A program made the translations under genes and the position numbers. Shown here piece after piece: positions 56,426 to 64,000 of a stretch of 64,000 bases of DNA (position 1 is the first letter of the stretch; every line of letters starts with the position of its first letter). Source of the stretch: Solirubrobacter deserti (lineage in GTDB: Bacteria > Actinomycetota > Thermoleophilia > Solirubrobacterales > Solirubrobacteraceae); the NCBI RefSeq assembly GCF_003344625.1, contig NZ_QPKJ02000002.1, positions 372,001 through 436,000 on the forward strand, read 5' to 3'. The notes beneath the pieces are model-generated. The model searched no databases and was not told where the DNA came from. It saw only the letters and a list, made by a program, of their open reading frames with translations.

Positions 56426-57478
56426 ATGACCGACCCCCGCACGCTGCTCGAGCGGCACCGGCCGCGTCTTGTCTATGACGCGCAGGAGGAGTACTTCGCG
56501 GACTCCGCGGCGATCTGGACGGACTCGCCGACCAACGTCCTGCGGCGCGCGGACGGGACGCCGATCGCCAAGCCGCCGACGCTCTCGCTCGACTACCTCG
56601 GCACCTACCAGGCTCAGCGCGGCGACGTCATCGGCGACACGAAGCGCGACTACGAGGAGACGGCGGCCAAGCTGCACGCGAACCCGCGCTACGCGAACCG
56701 CGTCTACGGCCACGCGCGGCGCGATCGCAACGGCAAGCTGTGGCTCCAGTACTGGCTCTTCTACTACTACAACCACTTCCGCATCCTCGGTTCCCTGGTC
56801 TCGGGCGGCAAGCACGAGGGCGACTGGGAACTGATCCAGATCGAGCTCGACGAAGACGAGCGCCCGCTGCGCGCCGTTCTCAGCCAGCACCGGGAGGCCG
56901 AGGTCCAGCCCTGGAGCGAGGTCCGCACGCACGGCCCGCGCCCGCTGATCTACATCGCCCGCGGCTCGCACGCGAACTACTTCGGCGCCGGGACGCACTG
57001 GACCGGCCACTGGGTCGACCGTGCCGACGGCAAGGGGCCGCGCATCGACCCGACGCTCGAGATCGTCGAGACCGACAAGCCGAAGTGGCTGCTCTGGCCC
57101 GGCCGCTGGGGTGACACCACCGCCGGCGGACCGGTCGACGCCAACAGCCCGACCAGCCCGGGCTCGCGCCGCCACTGGAAGGACCCGCTCGAGCTGATCG
57201 AACGCGCCACGCCGACCAAGAAGGCGCCGCAGACCCCGGCGCCGACCGCCAAGGTCACGCGCGCGGCCGACAAGCACGTGGTCCGCTTCGAGGCGCCGCC
57301 GGAAGCGACGGAGCTCGTCGTCGCCACGCGCCCTCGCGGCACCGGCGCACCCGCGCAGGTCAATACGTTCAAAATCGACCGTACAAACGGGCAGGTCGAG
57401 GTCCCCGCCCAGAGTGACGACGACGAGGTCTGGACCTCCGCCGTCGCGCCCGGGCAGGGAGCATCCGAGACCGTCTAG
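56426..57478 (+). CDS. Vps62/DUF946-like protein
   Basis: A 350-residue protein. The central part WLQYWLFYYYNHFRILG, GGKHEGDWELIQIEL and IYIARGSHANYFGAGTHWTG matches Vps62-related proteins, a beta-sandwich family of unknown biochemical role known from yeast sorting genes and bacterial genomes. The last 90 residues (TKKAPQTPAPTAKV onward) are an extra Ala/Pro-rich plus beta-type tail. No signal peptide is present. It is divergent from the PRC-barrel gene and its stop codon shares CTAG with that of ppc. Confidence 0.78.
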   Translation: MTDPRTLLERHRPRLVYDAQEEYFADSAAIWTDSPTNVLRRADGTPIAKPPTLSLDYLGTYQAQRGDVIGDTKRDYEETAAKLHANPRYANRVYGHARRDRNGKLWLQYWLFYYYNHFRILGSLVSGGKHEGDWELIQIELDEDERPLRAVLSQHREAEVQPWSEVRTHGPRPLIYIARGSHANYFGAGTHWTGHWVDRADGKGPRIDPTLEIVETDKPKWLLWPGRWGDTTAGGPVDANSPTSPGSRRHWKDPLELIERATPTKKAPQTPAPTAKVTRAADKHVVRFEAPPEATELVVATRPRGTGAPAQVNTFKIDRTNGQVEVPAQSDDDEVWTSAVAPGQGASETV

Positions 57479-60117
57479 CCCGTGTTCCGCATGCCGGCCG
57501 CGATACCCGTGATCGTGGCGAGCAGCGGCGGCCGGGCCTCGTCGCGCCCCGCCCGCAGGCGCCGCAGCAGCTCCACCTGCAGGTGCGAGAGCGGATCGAT
57601 CCACGGGTTGCGGTGTTCGAGCCGCGCCTGCAGCGCCGGCGTCTGCTCCAGCAGCCGCTCCTGCCCGGTGATCGCGAGCACGCGCTCGACGACGCTCTCG
57701 TGCTCGGCCTTCAGGTCGTCCCAGAAACGCTCGGCGATCTCATCGTCGACCAGCGACAGGTAGCGCTCGGCGACGCCCAGATCGGTCTTGAACAGCGCCA
57801 TCTCCAGGGTCCCGATCAGCCCCGTGAAGAACGGCCAGTCCCGCCACATCTCGCGCTGCATCTCCAACTCACCCGAGCTGAGCGACGTGCCCGCCCCGTA
57901 CCACGACGGCAGCAGCACGCGGTTCTGCATCCACGCGAACACCCACGGGATCGCCCGCAGCGACTCGACCGCGTTCGACTTCTTGCGCGACGGCGGCCGC
58001 GAGCCGATGTTCAGCTGCGAGAGCTCCGCGATCGGCGCGATCTGGTTGAAGAAGCGCAGGAACTCCGGGTCGTCGTAGACGAGCCCGCGGTAGCGCTCGC
58101 GCGAGACGAGGGACAGCCGCGCCATCTCCTCGCGCCATTCGGGCTTGATCGGCGGGTTCGGCAGGGCGCTCGCCAGCAGGACGGCCGACACCGTCTGCTC
58201 CAGGGACCGCTGCGCGAGCTCCTCGTCCGCGTAGCGCGCCGCGATCGTCTCGCCCTGCTCGGTGATGCGGATGCGCCCTTCGACCGTGCCCTCCGGCTGG
58301 GCCAGGATGGCGCGATAGGTGCGCCCGCCACCGCGCGACGGTGAGCCCCCGCGGCCGTGGAAGAGCTCCAGCTGCAGGTCGAGCTCCTTCGCCTGCGCCG
58401 CAAGCCGCTCCTGCGCCTCGTACAGCGCCCACGTGGACGCGACGTAGCCCGTGTCCTTGCCCGAGTCCGAGTAGCCGACCATGACCGTCTGGCGATTGGC
58501 CTGCGTGCGCAGGTGCGTCAGGTACGGCTCGATCGCGTACAGCGCGGCCATCGTCGCCGGCGCCTCCTCGAGCGCCTGGCGCGTCTCGAACAGCGGCACC
58601 ATCCGCAGCGAGGTCGCCCGCGCCCGCTGCGCCAGCCAGTGCGCGGCGAGCACATCGGACGGCCGCTCGGTCATCGAGATCACGAACGCCGGAACGGTCT
58701 GCGGCCCGTACGCCTCGGCGCTGAGTGCCACCGTGTCCAGCACCCGCAGCAGCTCGCCCGGCTCGCCGCCCGGATCGTGCGTGATCCCGCGCCGGCCCGA
58801 GACCAGCGCCTCGGTCAGCAGCGCCTGGCGACCGGCCTCGTCCGCGTCGGCGAAGCCGGGCAGCAGCGCGCCGGTCGCCTCGCGCACGACGTTCGCGCCC
58901 TGGCGGATGTCGATCCCGGCCAGGTGGAAGCCGAACACCTCGACCTGCCACAGCAGCCGCCGGATCGAGCCCGTCGCCACGTGGCGGGAGTTCACGTGCG
59001 CGAGCACGAGCCGCAGGTCGTTGGCGAGCGCCTGCGCGTCGGCGTAGCCGGGCTCACGCCCGCGCGGCGTCAGCGTGTTGCCGAGCCGGTGGTGCACGAA
59101 GCCGAGCTTGGTGCGCAGCGGCTCCCACTCGCGGTGCGGACGCTTGAGCACGGCCGCCGTCGGCAGCTCCTCGGCGTCCCGCGCCAGCGAGTCCTCGAGC
59201 TCCTGGGAGACCGGCACGCGCAGCGACGAGTGCGAGAACGTCTGCGCGAGCTTGTCCACCCGCGCCCGCAGCAGCCGCAGGGCCGTGGAGCGGTGCAGCG
59301 CGAGCGCGCTCGTGAGCGTGTCGGCGCCGACCTCCGGGTGGCCGTCCATGTCGCCGCCGGTCCAGGAGCCGTACGAGAGCACGGGCTGGACGAGCCGGAC
59401 GCCGAGCTCGTGCTCGATCTCGTCCAGCACGGCCGGGATGGCGTCGAACAGCACCGCCTCGAAGAAGAACAGGTTGCGCCGGACCTCGTCCTCGACCTTG
59501 GGCCGCACGCGCCGCAGCTCGTCGGTCTGCCACCAGATCGTGAGGTCCTCGCGCAGCTCGCTCAGCAGCTGGCGGCGGCGGCCGTGGCCGGTGCGCGGGT
59601 CGTCGAGCTTGTCCAGCAGCGCCGCGACGTCCCACTGGTGGTCGAGCACCGAGCGCCGCGTGGCCTCCGTCGGGTGCGCGGTGAGCACGTGCTCGATCTG
59701 CAGCTGGGCCATCAGCGGCCCGATGTCGATCTGGCGGTCGCGCAGGATCTGCGCCGTCTCGGCCAGCGACTCACGCTGGATCGCGCCCGTCTGGTCGTAC
59801 TGGCGCCGGCGCCGCGCGCGCTCGCGCTCCTCGGCGATGTTCGCGAGCTGGAGCTCGAGCGAGCACGCGCGGATGATCGGCTCCACGGACTCGTCCGGTA
59901 CGCCGCGCAGGTACGCCACCAGGCGCTCTGAAGCGCCCTCGTCACCCGCCCGCACGGCGGCGGCGGTCTTGAAGAGCCACTGCAGGCGGGACGCGAACAC
60001 GCGTCCGGCCTGCTCCTCGAGCACGCTTTTGAGGGCGTCCGAGAGGAGCGCCGTGTCCTGGGCAAGGCCATCCGTCGCCTGCGCGGGCGCAGGGCTGGGC
60101 ACATCGAGCCGCGTCAT
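57475..60117 (-). CDS. ppc: Phosphoenolpyruvate carboxylase
   Basis: An 880-residue enzyme that adds bicarbonate to phosphoenolpyruvate to make oxaloacetate, refilling the TCA cycle. Diagnostic motifs are LTAHPTEATRRSVLDH (active-site His148), VGYSDSGKDTGYVAS with the catalytic lysine, and GRGGSPSRGGGRTYRAILAQ; the C-terminus ends in GIAAGMRNTG, as in the family. The length is normal. It lies 12 bases downstream of cysN, in the same direction, so it may be read through from the sulfate operon. Confidence 0.97.
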   Translation of the reverse strand: MTRLDVPSPAPAQATDGLAQDTALLSDALKSVLEEQAGRVFASRLQWLFKTAAAVRAGDEGASERLVAYLRGVPDESVEPIIRACSLELQLANIAEERERARRRRQYDQTGAIQRESLAETAQILRDRQIDIGPLMAQLQIEHVLTAHPTEATRRSVLDHQWDVAALLDKLDDPRTGHGRRRQLLSELREDLTIWWQTDELRRVRPKVEDEVRRNLFFFEAVLFDAIPAVLDEIEHELGVRLVQPVLSYGSWTGGDMDGHPEVGADTLTSALALHRSTALRLLRARVDKLAQTFSHSSLRVPVSQELEDSLARDAEELPTAAVLKRPHREWEPLRTKLGFVHHRLGNTLTPRGREPGYADAQALANDLRLVLAHVNSRHVATGSIRRLLWQVEVFGFHLAGIDIRQGANVVREATGALLPGFADADEAGRQALLTEALVSGRRGITHDPGGEPGELLRVLDTVALSAEAYGPQTVPAFVISMTERPSDVLAAHWLAQRARATSLRMVPLFETRQALEEAPATMAALYAIEPYLTHLRTQANRQTVMVGYSDSGKDTGYVASTWALYEAQERLAAQAKELDLQLELFHGRGGSPSRGGGRTYRAILAQPEGTVEGRIRITEQGETIAARYADEELAQRSLEQTVSAVLLASALPNPPIKPEWREEMARLSLVSRERYRGLVYDDPEFLRFFNQIAPIAELSQLNIGSRPPSRKKSNAVESLRAIPWVFAWMQNRVLLPSWYGAGTSLSSGELEMQREMWRDWPFFTGLIGTLEMALFKTDLGVAERYLSLVDDEIAERFWDDLKAEHESVVERVLAITGQERLLEQTPALQARLEHRNPWIDPLSHLQVELLRRLRAGRDEARPPLLATITGIAAGMRNTG

Positions 60118-60129
60118 GTGTCCGAAAGG

Positions 60130-61341
60130 CTACGAGACCATGCCCGCGGCGACCGTGTCCAAGCTGGACTCGTCGACGAGGATGAACGCGCCGGTCGCGT
60201 GGCAGCGCGCGTAGGCATCCGCCGCGATCTCACCGCCAAGGCGAATCTTGACGTGAGCGATGTCGTTCAGCCGCAGTTCCTCGGCACCGGGCCACTCGAG
60301 CGACTCGAAGTCGATCCGGCCGTCGACACTGTCGAGCTTGGCCGGGACCGAGCGCGTCCCGTGCTTGAGCTGGAAGCGGTCGCCGGGCCGCGCCGGGCGG
60401 TCGCCGAGCCAGCAGACGGTCGCCGTGAGCTCGCGGGTGGGGGAGGGGGCGTCGTCCGCAGCGGCGATCAGCTCGCCGCGCGCGAGGTCGACCTCGTCCT
60501 CCAGCCGGACGGAGACGGAGAGCGGCGCGTCCACGACCTCGGCGAGCCCGTCGGCGTCGCGCACCTCGGCCACCCGCGTGCGCGTCCCGGACGGCAGCAC
60601 GACGACCTCGTCGCCGGCCTTCAGCGACCCCGCGGCGAGCCGGCCCGCGGCCCAGCGCGTGCCGCCTTCGCCGCGCAGCACCAGCTGCACCGGTAGCCGC
60701 GCGCCGTGCACGGCCGGCGGCTCGACCGGCACCGTCTCCAGCCGCTCGAGCAGCGGCGGCCCGTCGTACCAGGGCATCTGCGCGGAGCGCTCGACGACGT
60801 TGTCGCCCTTGAGGGCGCTGATCGGGATGAAATCCGTCTTGTGCAGGCCGATCGCGGCGCCGAGCTCGATCACGTCGCGCACGATGCCGTCAAAGACGTC
60901 CTCGGCGTAGCCGACGAGGTCCATCTTGTTGACGGCGACGATCACGTGCTCGACCTCGAGCAGCGCGGCGATCGCAGCGTGGCGGCGGCTCTGCTCGGTC
61001 AGGCCCTGGCGGGCGTCGACGAGGAGCAGCGCCAGATCGGCCGTGGACGCGCCCGTGACCATGTTGCGCGTGTACTGGGCGTGGCCGGGGCAGTCGGCGA
61101 GGATGAAGCGCCGGCGCGGTGTCGCGAACGAGCGGTAGGCGACGTCGATCGTGATGCCCTGCTCGCGCTCGGCCCGCAGGCCGTCGGTGAGCAGCGCCAG
61201 GTCCAGCCCGTCGACGGACCGCTCCTCGACATGGGCCAGCTGGTCGGCCAGGACCGCCTTGGAGTCGTACAGCAGCCGGCCGATCAGCGTCGATTTGCCG
61301 TCGTCGACCGAGCCCGCGGTCGCGAGTCGCAGGAGGTCCAT
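60130..61341 (-). CDS. cysN: Sulfate adenylyltransferase subunit 1 (GTPase)
   Basis: A 403-residue GTPase subunit of ATP sulfurylase. G-motifs are GSVDDGKSTLIGRLLYDS, DCPGHAQYTRNMVTGAS and NKMDLVGY; the C-terminal beta-barrel domains follow. GTP hydrolysis drives the synthesis of adenylyl sulfate with CysD. There is no fused APS kinase domain, which agrees with an APS reductase rather than a PAPS route. ATG 61341 is two bases after the CysD stop. Confidence 0.96.
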   Translation of the reverse strand: MDLLRLATAGSVDDGKSTLIGRLLYDSKAVLADQLAHVEERSVDGLDLALLTDGLRAEREQGITIDVAYRSFATPRRRFILADCPGHAQYTRNMVTGASTADLALLLVDARQGLTEQSRRHAAIAALLEVEHVIVAVNKMDLVGYAEDVFDGIVRDVIELGAAIGLHKTDFIPISALKGDNVVERSAQMPWYDGPPLLERLETVPVEPPAVHGARLPVQLVLRGEGGTRWAAGRLAAGSLKAGDEVVVLPSGTRTRVAEVRDADGLAEVVDAPLSVSVRLEDEVDLARGELIAAADDAPSPTRELTATVCWLGDRPARPGDRFQLKHGTRSVPAKLDSVDGRIDFESLEWPGAEELRLNDIAHVKIRLGGEIAADAYARCHATGAFILVDESSLDTVAAGMVS

Positions 61342-61343
61342 GG

Positions 61344-62261
61344 CTAGAAGTACCCCTCGCGCTTGCGGTCTTCCATGGCGGCCTCGGTGGCGCGATCGTC
61401 GGCGCGGGTCTCGCCGCGCTCGGTGATGTTGGTCGCCGCGATCTCGGCCACCACGTCGGGCAGCGTGCCCGCCGTGGACCGCACGGCGCCCGTGCAGCTC
61501 ATGTCGCCGACCGTGCGGTAGCGGACCGAGGCCGTGAACGGCTCCTCGCCGTCCATCAGCGTGATGAAGTCGCTCGTCGCGTACAGCATCCCGTCGCGCT
61601 CGAAGACCTCGCGCTCGTGCGCCATGTAGATCGACGGCAGCTCGAGCTCCTCCTGAGCGATGTACTGCCAGACGTCGAGCTCGGTCCAGTTGGAGATCGG
61701 GAACGCGCGCAGGTGCTCGCCGGGGCGGACGCGGGCGTTGTAGAGGTCCCACAGCTCCGGGCGCTGGCGGCGTGGGTCCCACTGGCCGAAGTCGTCGCGC
61801 AGTGACAGAACGCGCTCCTTCGCCCGCGAGCGCTCCTCGTCGCGGCGCGCGCCGCCGAAGCAGGCGTCCAGGCGGTGCTCGGCGATCGCGTCCAGCAGCG
61901 TGACCGTCTGCAGGCGGTTGCGTGAGGCCCTCGGGCCGGTCTCCTCGCGCACGCGCCCGTCGTCGATGGACTTCTGCACCGAGCCGACCAGCAATGTCAG
62001 GTCGCTCTCCTGCACGAGCTTGTCGCGGAAGGCGATGACCTCGGGAAAGTTGTGGCCCGTGTCGATGTGCAGCAGCGGGAACGGGACCTTGCCCGGCGCG
62101 AAGGCCTTCTGGGCGAGCCGGACGAGCACGATCGAGTCCTTGCCGCCGCTGAACAGCAGCGCGGGGCGCTCACGCTCGGCCGCGACCTCGCGGATGACGT
62201 GGATCGCTTCGGCCTCGAGCGCCCGCAGGTGCGAGAGCGCGGGAGTGGAGATGGCGGTCAT
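61344..62261 (-). CDS. cysD: Sulfate adenylyltransferase subunit 2
   Basis: A 305-residue PP-loop ATPase subunit. The loop is LLFSGGKDSIVLVRLA (Ser38-Ser43), followed by LHIDTGHNFPEVI and the conserved FGGARRDEERSRAKER. With CysN it forms APS from ATP and sulfate, the first step of assimilation. ATG 62261 overlaps the CysH stop as ATGA. The C-terminus ends KREGYF as in other CysD proteins. Confidence 0.97.
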   Translation of the reverse strand: MTAISTPALSHLRALEAEAIHVIREVAAERERPALLFSGGKDSIVLVRLAQKAFAPGKVPFPLLHIDTGHNFPEVIAFRDKLVQESDLTLLVGSVQKSIDDGRVREETGPRASRNRLQTVTLLDAIAEHRLDACFGGARRDEERSRAKERVLSLRDDFGQWDPRRQRPELWDLYNARVRPGEHLRAFPISNWTELDVWQYIAQEELELPSIYMAHEREVFERDGMLYATSDFITLMDGEEPFTASVRYRTVGDMSCTGAVRSTAGTLPDVVAEIAATNITERGETRADDRATEAAMEDRKREGYF

Positions 62262-62848
62262 ACGTGCAGCCCACATTCGGTCTTGGCGAGGCCGGCCCAC
62301 CGTCCCTCACGGCCGGAGCCGGGGTTGGTGCACGGCGCGCAGCCGATCGACGAGTACCCCTGATCGTGGAGCGGGTGGTACGGGAGATCGCGTTCGAAGA
62401 TCCGGTTCCAAAGATCCTTCTCGGTCCATTCGACCAGCGGGTTGTACTTCCAGAGTCCCCGTTTGTCGTCGAACTCGATCGTCTGCGCGTTCGCGCGTGT
62501 CGGCGACTGCTCGCGCCGGATGCCGGTGATCCAGGCGTCCGCGCCGTCCAGCGCGCGCTCGAGCGCCGCGACCTTGCGGTCGCCGCAGCACTGCTCGGGC
62601 CCGGTCCAGGCGCCGCGCGCCTCCTCGATCTGGACGTCGATGCCGTAGCGCTCCTCGAACGCCCGCCAGGTCGCCAGCGTCTCGGGGAACAGGACGCCGG
62701 TGTCGATCGTGACGATCCGCGCGTCCGGCTTGATGCGTACGAGCTCGTCGACCAGGATCGACTCCTCCTTCTGGAAGGAGCAGAGCAGCACGAGGCGGTC
62801 GCCGTGGCGCTCCACGGCTTCCGTCAGCACCTCGGCGATCGTGCTCAT
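62258..62848 (-). CDS. cysH: Adenylyl-sulfate (APS) reductase, [4Fe-4S] type
   Basis: A 196-residue thiol-dependent reductase that converts APS to sulfite. It has the [4Fe-4S] cysteine pairs CCG (Cys87-88) and CAPC (Cys170, Cys173) that separate APS reductases from PAPS reductases, and the catalytic ECGLH (Cys192) at the C-terminus. The PP-loop core is CSFQKEESILVDEL and IDTGVLFPET. Both ends overlap neighbours by four bases, so translation is coupled in the sulfate operon. Confidence 0.95.
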   Translation of the reverse strand: MSTIAEVLTEAVERHGDRLVLLCSFQKEESILVDELVRIKPDARIVTIDTGVLFPETLATWRAFEERYGIDVQIEEARGAWTGPEQCCGDRKVAALERALDGADAWITGIRREQSPTRANAQTIEFDDKRGLWKYNPLVEWTEKDLWNRIFERDLPYHPLHDQGYSSIGCAPCTNPGSGREGRWAGLAKTECGLHV

Positions 62849-64000
62849 GCGACCGGTTCTTCGACCGGGGTCAGCTCGTCCGTCCACCACTGCGGTTCGG
62901 TGCGCGCCGCGAAGTCGCGGAACGTCTCGCCTTCGGCGTGGTGGGTCTCGTAGAGGGTGAAGATCCGCAGCAGGGTGTCGTTGAGCTCCCAGTTCGGGAC
63001 CTTCTTGATCACGACGTCGCCGAACTTCGGGTTCTCGCCCAGGTGGCCGCCGATGCGGATGTCCATCGCCTCGACGAACTCGCCGTCGACCTTCTTGAGG
63101 ACGCCCTCGATCCCGACATCGGCGATCTGGTGCTGGGCGCAGCTGGACGAGCAGCCCGCGAAGTGCAGGCGGAAGTCCTCGCCGTGGCCGTTCGGGCGCA
63201 CGTGCTCGTCCAGGAACTTGGCGATCTCGACCGCTCGGCCCTTGGTGTGGACCTTGGCCAGGCCGCAGAACTCCTTGCCCGTGCACGTCTGCAGGCCGCG
63301 CTGGAACAGCGTCGGCGTGGGGGTGAGCTCCTGAACGAGCGGCTCGAGCAGCAGCGCGTCCACGTTCTCGGCCGGAATCCACGGCAGCAGGACGTTCTGC
63401 TGGTGGGTGAGGCGCAGCGCGTCGTCCTCGCGGGCGCCGTGCTTGCGGGCCAGGTCGCCGAGGCCCTGCAGCTGGCTGGCCTTCAGGCGGCCGACCGGGA
63501 CGACCATGCCGACCGTGCGGTAGGCGTCGTCGGCCTGGGGGAGGACGCCGATGTGGTCGTCGCCGTTGAGGCCCGGCGCCTTCTGGACGCCGGGGCGCAG
63601 CGGGCGGCCGACGCGGCGCTCGAGCTCCTCGCGCAGCGCCTCAGGGCCGACGCGGTCGACGAGGAACTTCAGGCGGGCCTTGCCGCGCGCCTTCCGGTTC
63701 TCCTCGGCGTCGCGGAAGATGCCGGTCATCGCCGCGATGACCTCGGGGCACTCCTCGGGGGTGAGGAAGACGTCCATCCAGCGGGCGAAGCGCGGCTGGG
63801 TGGAGAGGCCGCCGCCGACGCGCAGGTTGAAGCCGCGCGTGCCGTCCTCGGCGATCGCGCCCGACAGCGCGATGTCGTTGATCAGGCCGCGGGCGCAGTC
63901 CTCGGCGCAGCCGGTGACGCTGATCTTGTACTTGCGCGGCAGGTTCGAGTAGAGCTTGTTGTCGAGGAAGTACTCGTGGATGGCTTCCGACGTGGCGTAG
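62845..64000 (-). CDS. Ferredoxin-dependent sulfite/nitrite reductase (5' end beyond window)
   Basis: The frame is open from the stop at 62845 to the window edge, so at least 385 C-terminal residues are seen. The siroheme/[4Fe-4S] ligands are QTCTGKEFCGLA and FAGCSSSCAQH, and two ferredoxin-reductase-like halves are visible, including TGCAEDCARGLINDIALSG near the edge. The sulfate operon context marks it as the assimilatory sulfite reductase producing sulfide. It is the most upstream gene of the operon that is visible here and overlaps cysH (ATGA). Confidence 0.93.
   Translation of the reverse strand, partial: YATSEAIHEYFLDNKLYSNLPRKYKISVTGCAEDCARGLINDIALSGAIAEDGTRGFNLRVGGGLSTQPRFARWMDVFLTPEECPEVIAAMTGIFRDAEENRKARGKARLKFLVDRVGPEALREELERRVGRPLRPGVQKAPGLNGDDHIGVLPQADDAYRTVGMVVPVGRLKASQLQGLGDLARKHGAREDDALRLTHQQNVLLPWIPAENVDALLLEPLVQELTPTPTLFQRGLQTCTGKEFCGLAKVHTKGRAVEIAKFLDEHVRPNGHGEDFRLHFAGCSSSCAQHQIADVGIEGVLKKVDGEFVEAMDIRIGGHLGENPKFGDVVIKKVPNWELNDTLLRIFTLYETHHAEGETFRDFAARTEPQWWTDELTPVEEPVA

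Noticed and set aside
54666-56429. Very long rightward open frame (587 codons) antisense to the PRC-barrel gene
   Set aside because: Arg/Gly-dominated translation without domains; it is the antisense shadow of a low-complexity GC-rich gene.
1-64000. tRNA, rRNA, insertion sequence or prophage
   Set aside because: No cloverleaf-like, rRNA-like or transposase/integrase sequence was recognised; the holin-type gene at 48620 belongs to a chromosomal stress family.

Overview
The window is about 64 kb of very GC-rich DNA, densely packed with genes that often overlap by ATGA, GTGA or CTGA and that frequently start with GTG or TTG. Gene content points to an actinobacterium, most likely class Thermoleophilia (Solirubrobacterales-like); this taxonomic call is inference. 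The basis is an Rxyl_3153-type NDMA-dependent alcohol dehydrogenase, many secreted Ala/Gly-rich proteins with basic C-termini, DUF3618 and holin-like stress proteins, and BlaI/M56 and FadR-type regulators. No rRNA, tRNA, CRISPR array or insertion sequence was seen.

Layout. 1-5.5 kb: end of a LuxR regulator, a ureohydrolase, a small secreted protein, a 43-residue Pro-rich micro-ORF, a Rieske protein, a cupin-GNAT pair and two tandem receiver-like LuxR proteins. 5.8-6.8 kb: an aminoglycoside phosphotransferase-like gene broken by a frameshift. 7.1-13.9 kb: S4 protein and LysR regulator; a MetE-core enzyme, M43 protease and lipocalin-like trio; then a GntR/MetE-core operon divergent from a ring-cleaving VOC dioxygenase followed by a NodB-type deacetylase. 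14-18.6 kb: secreted zinc phospholipase C-like protein, papain-like hydrolase, and a c-di-GMP-I (GEMM) riboswitch ahead of a secreted CAP protein. 18.6-26.6 kb: REC-PAS histidine kinase, SUI1/YciH, an endonuclease-like protein, two dehydrogenases, a secreted glycoside hydrolase, and a MoxR/VWA pair.

26.6-32.9 kb is the most unusual section: four consecutive secreted beta-rich proteins, two of them paralogues of WxL-interacting/chaperone-like type, followed almost without gap by a BlaI-type repressor and an M56 membrane protease, and then convergently by an RTX-repeat secreted protein. This looks like a regulated cell-surface module.

33-46.9 kb is catabolic. An asparaginase/PaaX operon is divergent from a seven-gene operon (adenine deaminase-like amidohydrolase, benzoate-CoA ligase-like enzyme, small SDR-like protein, SDR, aldehyde dehydrogenase, enoyl-CoA hydratase, FAD reductase). 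Then come membrane proteins, and a second cluster with a gamma-carbonic-anhydrase-like protein, an enoyl-CoA hydratase, a diiron protein, a hydrolase and a hotdog thioesterase. Together they suggest CoA-linked breakdown of an aromatic or cyclic acid.

47-57.5 kb: RsbW-like ATPase, lipoate ligase-like protein, three envelope/stress proteins divergent from manganese catalase, an amidase/FAD oxidase operon, thioesterase, small P-loop ATPase, a long repeat-rich tail-anchored PRC-barrel protein and a Vps62-like protein. 57.5-64 kb: phosphoenolpyruvate carboxylase and the assimilatory sulfate operon (sulfite reductase, APS reductase, CysD, CysN), which runs off the right edge.
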